The notes beneath the pieces are model-generated. The model worked only from the letters and a program-made list of their open reading frames with translations, did not search any database and had not been told where the DNA came from. DNA of 64,000 nucleotides from Minwuiaceae bacterium (GTDB lineage Bacteria > Pseudomonadota > Alphaproteobacteria > Minwuiales > Minwuiaceae), in contig JANQEE010000039.1 in assembly GCA_028278525.1 (NCBI GenBank), positions 1 to 64,000 of the forward strand. Reading direction: 5' to 3'. Position numbers and translations under genes: made by a program. This document shows, in pieces, positions 33,404 to 41,922 of the stretch; the first letter of the stretch is position 1, and every line of letters begins with the position of its first letter.

Positions 33404-35440
33404 CTACCTCTTCAGGCAGCCGGTCCCTTGCGGATCCAGGGTGCAGGCAACGCGCAGGCCGTTGGTGGTGCGGCGGACCGCGATCTCGTTGCGGCCGTTG
33501 CGGGCGGCGCGGAGCTCGTTGGGAAGCGAGAACCAGGAACCGCCGCGCAAGGTGCGGCGCTCACAACGGCTTCTGGTCCAGGCCGAGCCGTCCAGCGGCG
33601 CGCCGTCGTAGCCCTTTCGGAAGCAATCCTCGGTCCATTCCGAGGCATTGCCGATCACGTCATGCAGGCCGAATCCGTTGGCGACGAACGAAGCGACCGG
33701 CGCGGTGTAGGCATGGCGGTCGCGGCACATGAATATGCGGCCGGGTGTCGGCGGCAGGTTCAGCATGTCCGCCGCCATTTCGTCGGCGCCGTTGGCATAG
33801 AAACATTCGTTGCGGAGGCGGTGGTCGTCGCCCCAGTAGCGCGCCGTCTGGGTGTTGGCGCGCGCCACGTATTCCCACTCGGTGGCGCTGAGCAGCCGAT
33901 AGGCCTTGCCGGTCTTGCCCGCCAACCATTCGACGTAGGCTTTGGCGTCCTTCCAACTGACGCAGACCGCCGGGTCGAGGTCCGACTGGGAGAAGCCGGG
34001 ATTGCGCCAGGAAACCGACGCCTGCTTCACCCACCCGGTGCCGTTCCAGGCAAAGCAGCCGTCGGACGACCGGCCCGTCGCCTCGACGAATTCCAGAAAC
34101 TCCCGGCGCGTCACTTCACGCTGCCCAACGGCGAAGCCGTAGCCGATGTTCACATTCTGGCGTGGCATCTCGCGGGCGCCGTCGTCCTCGTCGACGTTGA
34201 AGGCCAAATGCTCGTACCGAACGGCGCCGAACTGGAATTCGCCCGGCGGGACCCTGACCATGATCGGACAATCCGGGCAATCCCGGAACGTTTCGACCGG
34301 CGGCGGCACCTGGATCTTGTATTTCCGGATCTGTTCGTCCGTCAGCAGGCGGACCGACTGCGGCAGCGCGGCGACCTGCATGCCGCCGCCCTTGGTCTCC
34401 GGCATGCCAAGCTTCAGGTCGGCGGTCTCGGTATTGCCGAAGGCGCGGTTCTTGTAGCTCTTCGTCAGGAAGAAGAACTCGCCCGCATTGTCGCTGCGCA
34501 GTTCGGAAATCTGCGGCGACATCTTTATCTGGTCCGGCTCGGAATCGATCCGGTCCTCGATGTATTTGACCAGTTCCTTGATCGACACGATGCCGTCGGC
34601 GCCGAACGCCGCGGTGGAGGCGTCGGCTTCGCCGGCGATGCCCTTCAGGAACGCGTCGGTGAACAGGCTGCCGCCCCAGCGGGACATGCTGGCGAAGGAT
34701 TCCTCGTTTTCGGTGCCTGCGGTGATCAGATGGTGGCCGGGCTGCGACAGGCGCTGCAACTGTTTGGTCTGGAGCGGCGACTTGCGCTGCACCCCGGCCA
34801 AACCGCTGAAGCAGGAATCCAGCACGAACAGGGACTGGCGCGACTGCCCGACCAGGCGCGACCAACGCTGCACGTCCTCCATGCTGATCATGTCGGCGTA
34901 GCCGGTCTCGGTCGCGTTCTGCAACGGCAGATAGCCGATCTTCTCGTCGCCGATCTTGCGCTGCGTGCCGTGGCCTGAGAAATAGAACAGGAAGCGGTCG
35001 TCCTTGCCGAGAACGCTCGGGAAGTACTCCAACATCAGCTTCTCGACGCGGGACTTGGTCGCCCTGGCATTCGTCAGCGTGACGACGTAGTCGAAGCCGG
35101 CTTCGTTGATCAGGTGATCGCGCACGCGGGTCGCGTCCGCCAGCGACGCTTTCAGATCGCTCCAATGTTCGTAGTCGCCAATGCCGATGACCAGCGCGTA
35201 GCTTTTGCCGAAGCCGGTGCGGTTAAAGATCTGCCGGTAGATATCGCCCCAGGCGAAAGACTCCGCTTTTTCGTAGGTTTGGTCGAGATTGCGCTCCTGC
35301 GCGCCGGCCGTCGATACCGTCAGCGCCAAGCCGGTCAAGATAAGGCAACAACAGAACCCGGCCATCGCGGCCGCAAGCCTCGCCTTCATCGTCATCGCTT
35401 CGCCCAGCAAAACGGCGAAAGACCGAATAGAGAGCGACAT
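33404..35440 (-). CDS. metacaspase (C14 peptidase) fused to an FGE-sulfatase domain
   Basis: The protein has 678 aa (start could also be the ATG at 35395). A signal peptide or anchor (about 18-48, ending STAGAQ) implies export. The caspase-like domain (about 80-330) has the catalytic His157 in YFSGHG and Cys210 in VLDSCFSG. The C-terminal domain (about 395-678) is an FGE-sulfatase fold with VPPGEFQFG, GFAVGQREVTRREFLEF, GLHDVIGNASEWTED and TLRGGSW. The pair of domains is known in bacterial orthocaspases. It follows a small membrane protein by 6 bases. Confidence 0.9.
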   Translation of the reverse strand: MSLSIRSFAVLLGEAMTMKARLAAAMAGFCCCLILTGLALTVSTAGAQERNLDQTYEKAESFAWGDIYRQIFNRTGFGKSYALVIGIGDYEHWSDLKASLADATRVRDHLINEAGFDYVVTLTNARATKSRVEKLMLEYFPSVLGKDDRFLFYFSGHGTQRKIGDEKIGYLPLQNATETGYADMISMEDVQRWSRLVGQSRQSLFVLDSCFSGLAGVQRKSPLQTKQLQRLSQPGHHLITAGTENEESFASMSRWGGSLFTDAFLKGIAGEADASTAAFGADGIVSIKELVKYIEDRIDSEPDQIKMSPQISELRSDNAGEFFFLTKSYKNRAFGNTETADLKLGMPETKGGGMQVAALPQSVRLLTDEQIRKYKIQVPPPVETFRDCPDCPIMVRVPPGEFQFGAVRYEHLAFNVDEDDGAREMPRQNVNIGYGFAVGQREVTRREFLEFVEATGRSSDGCFAWNGTGWVKQASVSWRNPGFSQSDLDPAVCVSWKDAKAYVEWLAGKTGKAYRLLSATEWEYVARANTQTARYWGDDHRLRNECFYANGADEMAADMLNLPPTPGRIFMCRDRHAYTAPVASFVANGFGLHDVIGNASEWTEDCFRKGYDGAPLDGSAWTRSRCERRTLRGGSWFSLPNELRAARNGRNEIAVRRTTNGLRVACTLDPQGTGCLKR

Positions 35441-35446
35441 GGCCGA

Positions 35447-35665
35447 CTAGCTTTGCGAGGCGCGTTGGCGGATATCGAACAGCTTCAGGATCAATCCGGC
35501 AACCGAGCCCAGCATGCTCACCATCGAGGTGGCGAGCGAAACCCAGGCCATGATGTCTTCCGGCCCCTTTGTCTCCACGCCTTCGAGCGGGCGGTTTTGC
35601 AGGTAATAGACAAACGCCGCGACGGCGACTGCCAGCAACAGAACGATCACCCAGGTGCGTTTCAT
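35447..35665 (-). CDS. small two-helix membrane protein
   Basis: The protein has 72 aa. Hydrophobic segments span about 4-21 (VIVLLLAVAVAAFVYYL) and 40-62 (WVSLATSMVSMLGSVAGLIL). No family is recognised. It is directly upstream of the metacaspase gene on the same strand, so it is probably a partner or membrane anchor for it. A purine-rich GGCGAGAATCCG lies before the ATG. Confidence 0.65.
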   Translation of the reverse strand: MKRTWVIVLLLAVAVAAFVYYLQNRPLEGVETKGPEDIMAWVSLATSMVSMLGSVAGLILKLFDIRQRASQS

Positions 35666-35967
35666 CGGATTCTCGCCTCGGTCGTCGACGGAACTAAGAC
35701 CGAACAGAGCAACGGCGCGCGCCGTCCATTCGATCTAGCCCTCAAGTCCGGTCGAATTCGGACGGAGGTTCTACTCCTACGCTGATTCGCAATGCTAACA
35801 CCACGTCAAATGCCTGTCTTGTGCGGAAAGCCACACGTCAAAAAGAGGCTTAAGATCTTGTTAGTAAAGGTTAATGAATCTTAACTCTCGTAAGAGTTGC
35901 AATTTGGCGAGCAATCGACTAATTCATATGCCCTAGTTAATTCCTCCACTAAATACGGGTTTTCGAT
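35666..35967. other. 302-bp intergenic region
   Basis: It is relatively AT-rich near 35850-35890, where TTAAGAT (35850) and ATCTTAA (35878) form an imperfect inverted pair with a 21-bp spacer. It should hold the divergent promoters of the metacaspase operon and the DUF4145 gene. No gene is seen. Confidence 0.4.
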
Positions 35968-36615
35968 ATGCTGTTTAGACTTCCCGAACTCGGTTCCCAA
36001 GCCTTCAATTGCCCCTTCTGCAGCGCTTTCGCGCATCAGCAATGGGGTCTGGTCGAAATACGGCACGGCGGGTCGGTCAGCGACCCCATCGAAGACCTAA
36101 CCGTTTCCAGATGCTCCCAGTGCGGCGGCGAGATTTGTTGGCGCGCCGACAAGGTCTTGTACCCGAAGACCGCCGCCGCGCCGGTGCCGCATGCGCGCCT
36201 CGGTCGCGATGTCGAAAGGATCTATCGGGAAGCAGCCGCGGTACTGCCGGAATCGCCGAGCGCGGCCGCCGCGTTGCTGCGCCTAGCTCTGCAAGGGCTC
36301 TGTATCCAGCTCGGCCAGGACGGCCAGCACATGGACGGCGATATCGCCGCGCTGGTGGAAAATGGTCTGAACCCCGAGATGACAACCGTCCTGCAGATCA
36401 CGCGCACGATCGGCGACAACGCGACCGAGCCGGGCCGGATCGACATGCAGGACGACACCGAGGTGGCCACCACCCTGTTCCAATTGGTCAACCAGATCGC
36501 GGATCAGATGACCGGGCGGCACGACGCGGCGGCGACCCACTCCGCAGAGGACGCAACCGAACGGGCGGTCACGGCGATCCCGCGGCCCGACACGGCCTAC
36601 CAAGCAACCGCCTGA
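35968..36615 (+). CDS. DUF4145-domain protein with zinc ribbon
   Basis: The protein has 215 aa. The N-terminal CPFC...CSQCGG pairs form a probable zinc ribbon. The helical ERIYREAAAVLPESPSAAAALLRLALQGLCIQLG is the DUF4145 signature at about 80-115. The C-terminal tail is low in complexity. DUF4145 domains occur beside nucleases and defence genes, but no partner is seen here. The ATG has no clear ribosome site, so the start is uncertain. Confidence 0.75.
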   Translation: MLFRLPELGSQAFNCPFCSAFAHQQWGLVEIRHGGSVSDPIEDLTVSRCSQCGGEICWRADKVLYPKTAAAPVPHARLGRDVERIYREAAAVLPESPSAAAALLRLALQGLCIQLGQDGQHMDGDIAALVENGLNPEMTTVLQITRTIGDNATEPGRIDMQDDTEVATTLFQLVNQIADQMTGRHDAAATHSAEDATERAVTAIPRPDTAYQATA

Positions 36616-36642
36616 GTCCGGAAAGGCTGGCGCCGGCCGAGG

Positions 36643-37554
36643 TCAGGCGTCCAGCAGTTTGGGTGTCTCGTTGCGCAGCAGGTCCACAAGCGCGTCGGCC
36701 GCCGCGGCGCGATAGCCGTTCCGGCGCAGGACCACCACCACCGGAATCCGGGGCTTGAGGCTTTCGACCTCGATAACGCGCAGGCTGCCGATCCTGAGCT
36801 CTTCCCTGACGCTTGCTTTCGGCATCAACGAAATGCCGAACCCGGCTTCGACAAGACGTTTCTGCGCGGTCAGGCTGTCCACCGACGTGATCGACGGGTT
36901 GTTGAGACCGGCCGCGATCAACTGAGTCTCCAACAAACGGCCGAACGATTCCGGCTGGGAGCGGGTCGGCGGAAAGCCGAGCCACCGTTCTTCCGCCAAC
37001 GGCTCGATACCCGTCAGCCGGTCAGCGACTATCCGGTGGGAGGCCGGCACGACGACGTAGAGCCGCTCCGTGCCGAGTTCGATGCAGTTCAGTTTGGGAT
37101 CCACGTCCGGAAAGTACCGCACGCCCAAAGCCGCATCGCCCCGTCTGACCAGGTCGCTTACTTCCCGACTCGTCGCGGTGCGAAGCTCGATCCGCGCATC
37201 CTTGAAGCGCGACCGGAACTTTCGCAGCGCGCCGACGATGTGAGTGTCCGCCAGGGTGCCGACAATGGCGAGGGTCAGAGAGCCGCCGGCCTTATGGGTG
37301 CGTTCGCGAACGGCACTGTAACCGTCACGCAGCGCTGCGAGCGCCGTTTCCGCATGCGGCAACAGCACCTTGCCGGCATCGGTCAGCGTTGCGCGGCGGC
37401 CTTCCCGCTCGAACAACGGTGCGCCGACCGACTGCTCCAGCATGGTGATCCGCCGGCTGATCGCCGGTTGCGACCGGTTGAGCCTCTCGGCCGCCTTCGT
37501 GAAACCGCCCAGTTCGGCGATGCAAAGGAACGTCTCGATTTCGTCCAAGTTCAT
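36643..37554 (-). CDS. LysR-family transcriptional regulator
   Basis: The protein has 303 aa. The N-terminal winged helix reads LDEIETFLCIAELGGFTKAAERLNRSQPAISRRITMLEQ, with key part AERLNRSQPAISRR. The periplasmic-binding-like effector domain follows. It is divergent from an isocitrate lyase/PEP mutase-like gene with about 100 bp between, the classical arrangement for LysR control of the neighbour. Confidence 0.9.
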   Translation of the reverse strand: MNLDEIETFLCIAELGGFTKAAERLNRSQPAISRRITMLEQSVGAPLFEREGRRATLTDAGKVLLPHAETALAALRDGYSAVRERTHKAGGSLTLAIVGTLADTHIVGALRKFRSRFKDARIELRTATSREVSDLVRRGDAALGVRYFPDVDPKLNCIELGTERLYVVVPASHRIVADRLTGIEPLAEERWLGFPPTRSQPESFGRLLETQLIAAGLNNPSITSVDSLTAQKRLVEAGFGISLMPKASVREELRIGSLRVIEVESLKPRIPVVVVLRRNGYRAAAADALVDLLRNETPKLLDA

Positions 37555-37655
37555 ATTATCAGAATAACTGATGAAATAGAGAAATACTATGCATTCGACA
37601 AATCATCGAGAACGGGCCAATCTGGTCTCCAACACAGGAAGTTCAGGAGATACCG

Positions 37656-38468
37656 ATGTCCGACCAAGCAACCAAGGCCGCCGCCTTCAAAGCGCTGCAT
37701 GAACGGCCCGAGCCTCTTTTGCTGCCCAATCCCTGGGATGCCGGCAGCGCCAAGCTGCTCGCGAGCCTGGGGTTCGACGCGCTGGCGACCACCAGCCTGG
37801 GCGTGGCCAACAATCTCGGCCGGGTGCGGGCCTCGCGCGCGGAAATCCTGGACAATTGCCGACAGATCGTCGACGCGACGAATCTGCCGGTGAACGCCGA
37901 CCTGGAAAACTGTTACGCGGACGGTTCCGAAGAGGCCGCCCGGATGATACGCGACGCCTACGACACCGGCGCGGTCGGCGCATCCATCGAAGACGCGACC
38001 GGCGACCGAGCCAAGCCGATCTACGATTTCGGATTGACGGTCGAACGGGTTCAGGCGGCCGTGGAAGTCGCCCGGTCGCTGCCAATCCCATTCGTCCTCA
38101 CCGCCAGGGCGGAGAACCTGCTCTACGGCATCAACGACCTGGACGATACGATCAAACGGCTGCAGGCGTTCGAAGCGGTCGGCGCCGACGTGTTGTATGC
38201 GCCCGGGCTGAGGACCATCGAGGAGATGCGGACGGTCATTTCCGCCGTCGGCAAGCCGATTAATATCGTCATGGGCTTCGCGGACCCGTCGATCACGCTG
38301 GCCCAACTCGCCGAAATCGGCGTCCGGCGCGTCAGCATCGGCGGCGCGTTTTCCCGCCTGGCGCTGCAATCGATGCTGCGGGCGGCACGGGATATGAAGG
38401 AAGGCCGCTTTGGCTTCGTCGAGGACGTGATCCCAATCAAGGAACTGCGCCACGCGTTCAGGAACTAA
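37656..38468 (+). CDS. isocitrate lyase/PEP mutase family enzyme
   Basis: The protein has 270 aa. NPWDAGSAKLLASLGFDALATTS, LPVNADLENCYADG (metal-binding Asp and Glu) and IEDATGDRAKPIYDF are typical of the PEP mutase/2-methylisocitrate lyase group. The canonical ICL motif KKCGH is absent, so it is not isocitrate lyase proper. Carboxyphosphonoenolpyruvate mutase-like or oxaloacetate-acting lyases are alternatives. It is probably regulated by the divergent LysR. Confidence 0.85.
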   Translation: MSDQATKAAAFKALHERPEPLLLPNPWDAGSAKLLASLGFDALATTSLGVANNLGRVRASRAEILDNCRQIVDATNLPVNADLENCYADGSEEAARMIRDAYDTGAVGASIEDATGDRAKPIYDFGLTVERVQAAVEVARSLPIPFVLTARAENLLYGINDLDDTIKRLQAFEAVGADVLYAPGLRTIEEMRTVISAVGKPINIVMGFADPSITLAQLAEIGVRRVSIGGAFSRLALQSMLRAARDMKEGRFGFVEDVIPIKELRHAFRN

Positions 38469-38486
38469 ACGGTCGGCGGCACCGCA

Positions 38487-38822
38487 CTATGGTTCTCGAC
38501 GGTCCGCGTCTGCCAGTTCGTCGATCACCATGCCCTTCCAGAGCGGCACGCCGGTCCGGTAGGCCGCCCGGCCGATCATGTGGGCGGCAACCGGCGCCGT
38601 CAGCATAAGGAAGACAATCGCCGCAATCGCCCTGGCGACAATGCCGGTTTCGCCGAAATGCACGGCGACGGCAACCAGGATTAGACCGCTTCCGAGCGTG
38701 CCGGCCTTGGTTGAGGCATGCATGCGGATCAAGACGTCCGGCAGGCGCAGCACGCCGATAGCGGCGGCCAGGGCGAAGAGGCCGCCGGCAACGACCAGCA
38801 GCGCGGCGACGAACTCGGTCAT
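38487..38822 (-). CDS. mrpG: Na+/H+ antiporter subunit MrpG
   Basis: The protein has 111 aa from the ATG at 38822, with three hydrophobic segments. GVLRLPDVLIRMHASTKAGTLGSGLIL is the MrpG signature. It is the last gene of the seven-gene operon and overlaps mrpF by 4 bases (ATGA). It is part of the Mrp membrane complex that exchanges Na+ for H+. Confidence 0.93.
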   Translation of the reverse strand: MTEFVAALLVVAGGLFALAAAIGVLRLPDVLIRMHASTKAGTLGSGLILVAVAVHFGETGIVARAIAAIVFLMLTAPVAAHMIGRAAYRTGVPLWKGMVIDELADADRREP

Positions 38823-39142
38823 GGCTCGGCTCTCGCCGAATCCGCCGCCGGCGCCGTCTGCGCTTTGCGTCTCTCGGCAAAGCGGGCCAAGGCGATCGTG
38901 GCAAGAAACGCCACCAGCGCGAGGGCGATGGCGACATCGAGAAAGGCCGGCTGATCGGACGCGATCGCGAACAGGGCGCAAAAGGCGACGGCCAGAATGG
39001 TGATCAGGTCCAGCGCGACCACCCGATCGGGCAGGCTCGGCCCGCGGACCAAGCGAATGAAGGCGAGCAGGATGGCCACCGTAAGGAAAACGAAGGCGGC
39101 GTCCACCGCCAGGGTCAGGACGGATCCGTCGTCGATCGTCAT
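38819..39142 (-). CDS. mrpF: Na+/H+ antiporter subunit MrpF
   Basis: The protein has 107 aa with three membrane helices. LIRLVRGPSLPDRVVALDLI contains the conserved RGPxxxDRVxAxD element of MrpF. It overlaps both neighbours by 4 bases. Confidence 0.93.
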   Translation of the reverse strand: MTIDDGSVLTLAVDAAFVFLTVAILLAFIRLVRGPSLPDRVVALDLITILAVAFCALFAIASDQPAFLDVAIALALVAFLATIALARFAERRKAQTAPAADSARAEP

Positions 39143-39612
39143 TTCAAAGCCTCCACCACTCGACGTTCGATGCCCGATTTAAGGTCCTGCCGCAGTTCTT
39201 CCGGATCGTCGACGAACATCGCGTGCACGTAGAGCGTCTTCCTGTCCGGCGAGAGATCGAGGCTAAGACTGCCCGGGGTCAGCGAGATCAGATTGGCGAC
39301 CAGAAGAATCTCCGCGTCGCCTTCGGCGTCCAGTGGCAGGGCGACGATGCCCGGGCGGCTGAGATGGCTGGGCGTGACCACATCCCAAACCACGCGCAGG
39401 CTGGAGGCGACAAGTTCGTAAACGAAGAAGACGGCCAATCGGACAAGGCGCCAGACCCTTTCGAAATAGCCGCTCTGTCCGAACAAAGGGCGCGCGACCC
39501 AGAGCGCGAGGTAGCCGACGCCGTAGCCGAGCAGAAGGCTCGGCAGCGTGAAGCTGCCGGTCAACGCCGCCCAGCTAACCGCGAGAAAAACGTTCAGCAC
39601 GAAAATATTCAT
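39139..39612 (-). CDS. mrpE: Na+/H+ antiporter subunit MrpE
   Basis: The protein has 157 aa. N-terminal membrane helices precede a cytoplasmic domain with LVANLISLTPGSLSLDLSPDRKTLYVHAM, the MrpE signature. It overlaps mrpD and mrpF by 4 bases each, indicating tightly coupled translation. Confidence 0.93.
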   Translation of the reverse strand: MNIFVLNVFLAVSWAALTGSFTLPSLLLGYGVGYLALWVARPLFGQSGYFERVWRLVRLAVFFVYELVASSLRVVWDVVTPSHLSRPGIVALPLDAEGDAEILLVANLISLTPGSLSLDLSPDRKTLYVHAMFVDDPEELRQDLKSGIERRVVEALK

Positions 39613-41111
39613 GGCGACGCTCCCAATACGGCAGTGACGTAGCCGGTTGGATCGAGCAATTGTGCGGCCGCCCGTTCCGCGAAACCAATGAAGGGTTCTG
39701 GGAAGAAGCCAATCATGACCGTCATGACGGCAAGTCCGGTCACCGGAACAAGCAGCGCCGTGAGATTACCCCGCTCGACCAGCCGGAGAGCGGGGGCAAC
39801 GTCTTCGGGATGCGGCTTCCAGAATACTTCGGCCCAAATCTTGGTCATGGAAAAGACGGTGAGAATACCGACCAGCAAGGCGGTTCCAGCCACCAGATAC
39901 GCGCCGATATCCAGGCTCGCCTTGACCAGCAGGAACTTGGCCCAGAACCCGGACAACGGAGGGAACCCTGCCAACGAAAAAGCGGGCACCAGAAACAGGA
40001 CGGCCAGCAGCGGGCTCGACTTGTAAAGCCCGCCAACGGCGGCAAGGTTGAAGGAACCCGTCAGACGCTTGGCGATTCCGCTGACCAAGAAAAGGTTCGC
40101 TTTCACGATGATGTGGTGGACCAGGTAAAACACGGCGCCGACAAGAGCGAGCGGCGTATAGAGCGCAAGACCGAGCACCATGTACCCGATCTGACTGACG
40201 ATGTGGAACGAGAGGATCTTGCGGAATTCGTTCTGCGCCGCCGCGCCCAGCACCCCGGTAATCATGGTCAACACGGCGATGGCCAGCAGCAGGCCGTGCG
40301 TGTAGCCGATGTCCTGGGTGAAAACCATCGTGAACATGCGGATAAGGGCGTAGACACCGACCTTGGTAAGCAGGCCGGCAAAAATCGCCGATATGGCGAC
40401 CGGCGGCGTGTGGTACGAGGCCGGCAACCAGAAGAACAACGGGAAGACGGCGGCCTTGACGCCGAACGCGACGATGAACAGGACCGCGATGACCGTCAGC
40501 AGGCCCGTATTCTCCACGTCGCGTACGGCGAGGTGCAGATCGGCCATGTTGAGGGTGCCGGTCAACCCGTAAAGCATGCCGATGCCGGATAGGAACATCG
40601 CGGTCGAAACCAGATTGAGAGCGACGTACTTGATGCCGCCGTCGAGTTGTTCCTTGTCGCCGCCAAGCACCAGCAAACCGAAGGAGGCGATCAACATCAC
40701 CTCGAACCAGACATAGAGGTTGAAGAGATCGCCGGTCAGGAACGCGCCACTGACGCCGGCCAGCAGCACCTGGAACAGTACATGATAGCCGAGGGCTTCG
40801 CGGCGGGCGTCAATATCGGCCAAGGCGTAGATCGCGACGGCCAGACCGATGATCGCCGTGATGACGACCATAACGGCGCTCAGCAGATCGGCGACGAGCG
40901 TAATGCCGAAGGGCGCTGGCCAGCCACCCATTTGCGCGGCGATCACGCCCCTCTGCAAGACCGCGATCATGAGGCCGACTGCAGCCGCCAAGAGCAGCAC
41001 GCTTCCGCCGATACTCAGCCAACGACCCGACCGTCCGTTGGCTCGGAACAGGAATGCCAAAATTGCCATGGCGAAAGGCAGCACGATCGGAAGCGAGAGG
41101 AGCCAACTCAC
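39609..41111 (-). CDS. mrpD: Na+/H+ antiporter subunit MrpD (NuoN/L-like)
   Basis: The protein has 500 aa with about 14 membrane helices and the proton-conducting antiporter domain of the complex I family. It starts at a GTG (41111) overlapping the mrpC stop (GTGA). Key helices show LYVWFEVMLIASFGLLVLGG and PVAISAIFAGLLTKVGVYAL, which include the conserved Glu and Lys. MrpD with MrpA drives proton movement. Confidence 0.94.
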   Translation of the reverse strand: MSWLLSLPIVLPFAMAILAFLFRANGRSGRWLSIGGSVLLLAAAVGLMIAVLQRGVIAAQMGGWPAPFGITLVADLLSAVMVVITAIIGLAVAIYALADIDARREALGYHVLFQVLLAGVSGAFLTGDLFNLYVWFEVMLIASFGLLVLGGDKEQLDGGIKYVALNLVSTAMFLSGIGMLYGLTGTLNMADLHLAVRDVENTGLLTVIAVLFIVAFGVKAAVFPLFFWLPASYHTPPVAISAIFAGLLTKVGVYALIRMFTMVFTQDIGYTHGLLLAIAVLTMITGVLGAAAQNEFRKILSFHIVSQIGYMVLGLALYTPLALVGAVFYLVHHIIVKANLFLVSGIAKRLTGSFNLAAVGGLYKSSPLLAVLFLVPAFSLAGFPPLSGFWAKFLLVKASLDIGAYLVAGTALLVGILTVFSMTKIWAEVFWKPHPEDVAPALRLVERGNLTALLVPVTGLAVMTVMIGFFPEPFIGFAERAAAQLLDPTGYVTAVLGASP

Positions 41112-41500
41112 GGCACTCTCCCTTCCGACCTCGACGTATCCGGGGCGATCTCATCCGGCTCAGCAAAGCGCATTGCGTCACTGTCCAGCGTGCCAAGCAC
41201 CCGGTAGCCGCGGTAAACCAGCACAAGGGCGAAGGCGAGCAGACCGAAGCCGATCACGATGGCGGTCAGAACCAGCGCCTGCGGCAAGGCGTTCGCCACC
41301 ACTTCGGCCGGCCTTGCCAAACCCTCCGGCACCAGCGGCGGCATGGCCGGGGTTAAACCACCGGCAATAAAGATCGTCAGGTTGGCAGCATTGCTCAACA
41401 GCACCAGACCGAACAGGAACCGGATAAGGTTGCGGGCAAGCATGAGGTAAACGCTTGCTGCCACCAGGATGCCGACCAGCGGTGCGAGCACGGTCTCCAT
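41108..41500 (-). CDS. mrpC: Na+/H+ antiporter subunit MrpC (NuoK-like)
   Basis: The protein has 130 aa from the ATG at 41500. Three helices and LPQALVLTAIVIGFGLLAFALVLVYRGYR mark the NuoK-like MrpC family. It is 2 bases after mrpB and overlaps mrpD. Confidence 0.93.
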   Translation of the reverse strand: METVLAPLVGILVAASVYLMLARNLIRFLFGLVLLSNAANLTIFIAGGLTPAMPPLVPEGLARPAEVVANALPQALVLTAIVIGFGLLAFALVLVYRGYRVLGTLDSDAMRFAEPDEIAPDTSRSEGRVP

Positions 41501-41502
41501 GG

Positions 41503-41922
41503 TCAGGTTTCGTCTTCCAGAGCGAGCGCTATGGTCAGCGCTGCGCCGACCACAACCAGATAGACACCGATATCGAACAGGAGCACCGTGCTGATCGGCA
41601 GGCCTTTTTCGCCATCGATCGCACCGGCGAACCACCACTGTCCTGTAAACAGCGCGTCGCCGGCCAACGCCGCCGAGAGACCGGCGAGCAGCGCGATGCC
41701 CAATCCGACGACCGAGATCGCCGCAGGGTCGAAACGCAGCGCACGTCGCGCCGCCGCGGTGCCATGCGCCATCGCATAGAGCGCGAAGCCGATCGCCGCG
41801 ATCAGCCCGCCGATGAAGCCGCCGCCGGGCTCGTTATGGCCGCGCAACAGCATGTAAACGGAAAACAACAGCATCAGCGCGACCAGCAACCGCGTTGCCG
41901 CATTGAGGATCAGGGAGTTCAT
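41503..41922 (-). CDS. mrpB: Na+/H+ antiporter subunit MrpB
   Basis: The protein has 139 aa with four helices. [24 protein letters not shown] is the MrpB signature (HNEPGGGF). It overlaps the end of mrpA by ATGA. MrpB is separate here, not fused to MrpA as in some alphaproteobacterial pha operons. Confidence 0.93.
   Translation of the reverse strand: MNSLILNAATRLLVALMLLFSVYMLLRGHNEPGGGFIGGLIAAIGFALYAMAHGTAAARRALRFDPAAISVVGLGIALLAGLSAALAGDALFTGQWWFAGAIDGEKGLPISTVLLFDIGVYLVVVGAALTIALALEDET

Noticed and set aside
33257-34978. 573-codon plus-strand frame opposite the metacaspase gene
   Set aside because: It is the shadow of the metacaspase/FGE frame; no recognisable motif.
37656-38468. Calling this enzyme isocitrate lyase (aceA)
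   Set aside because: It is too short (270 aa) and lacks the KKCGH motif; only the broader PEP mutase/ICL family is supported.
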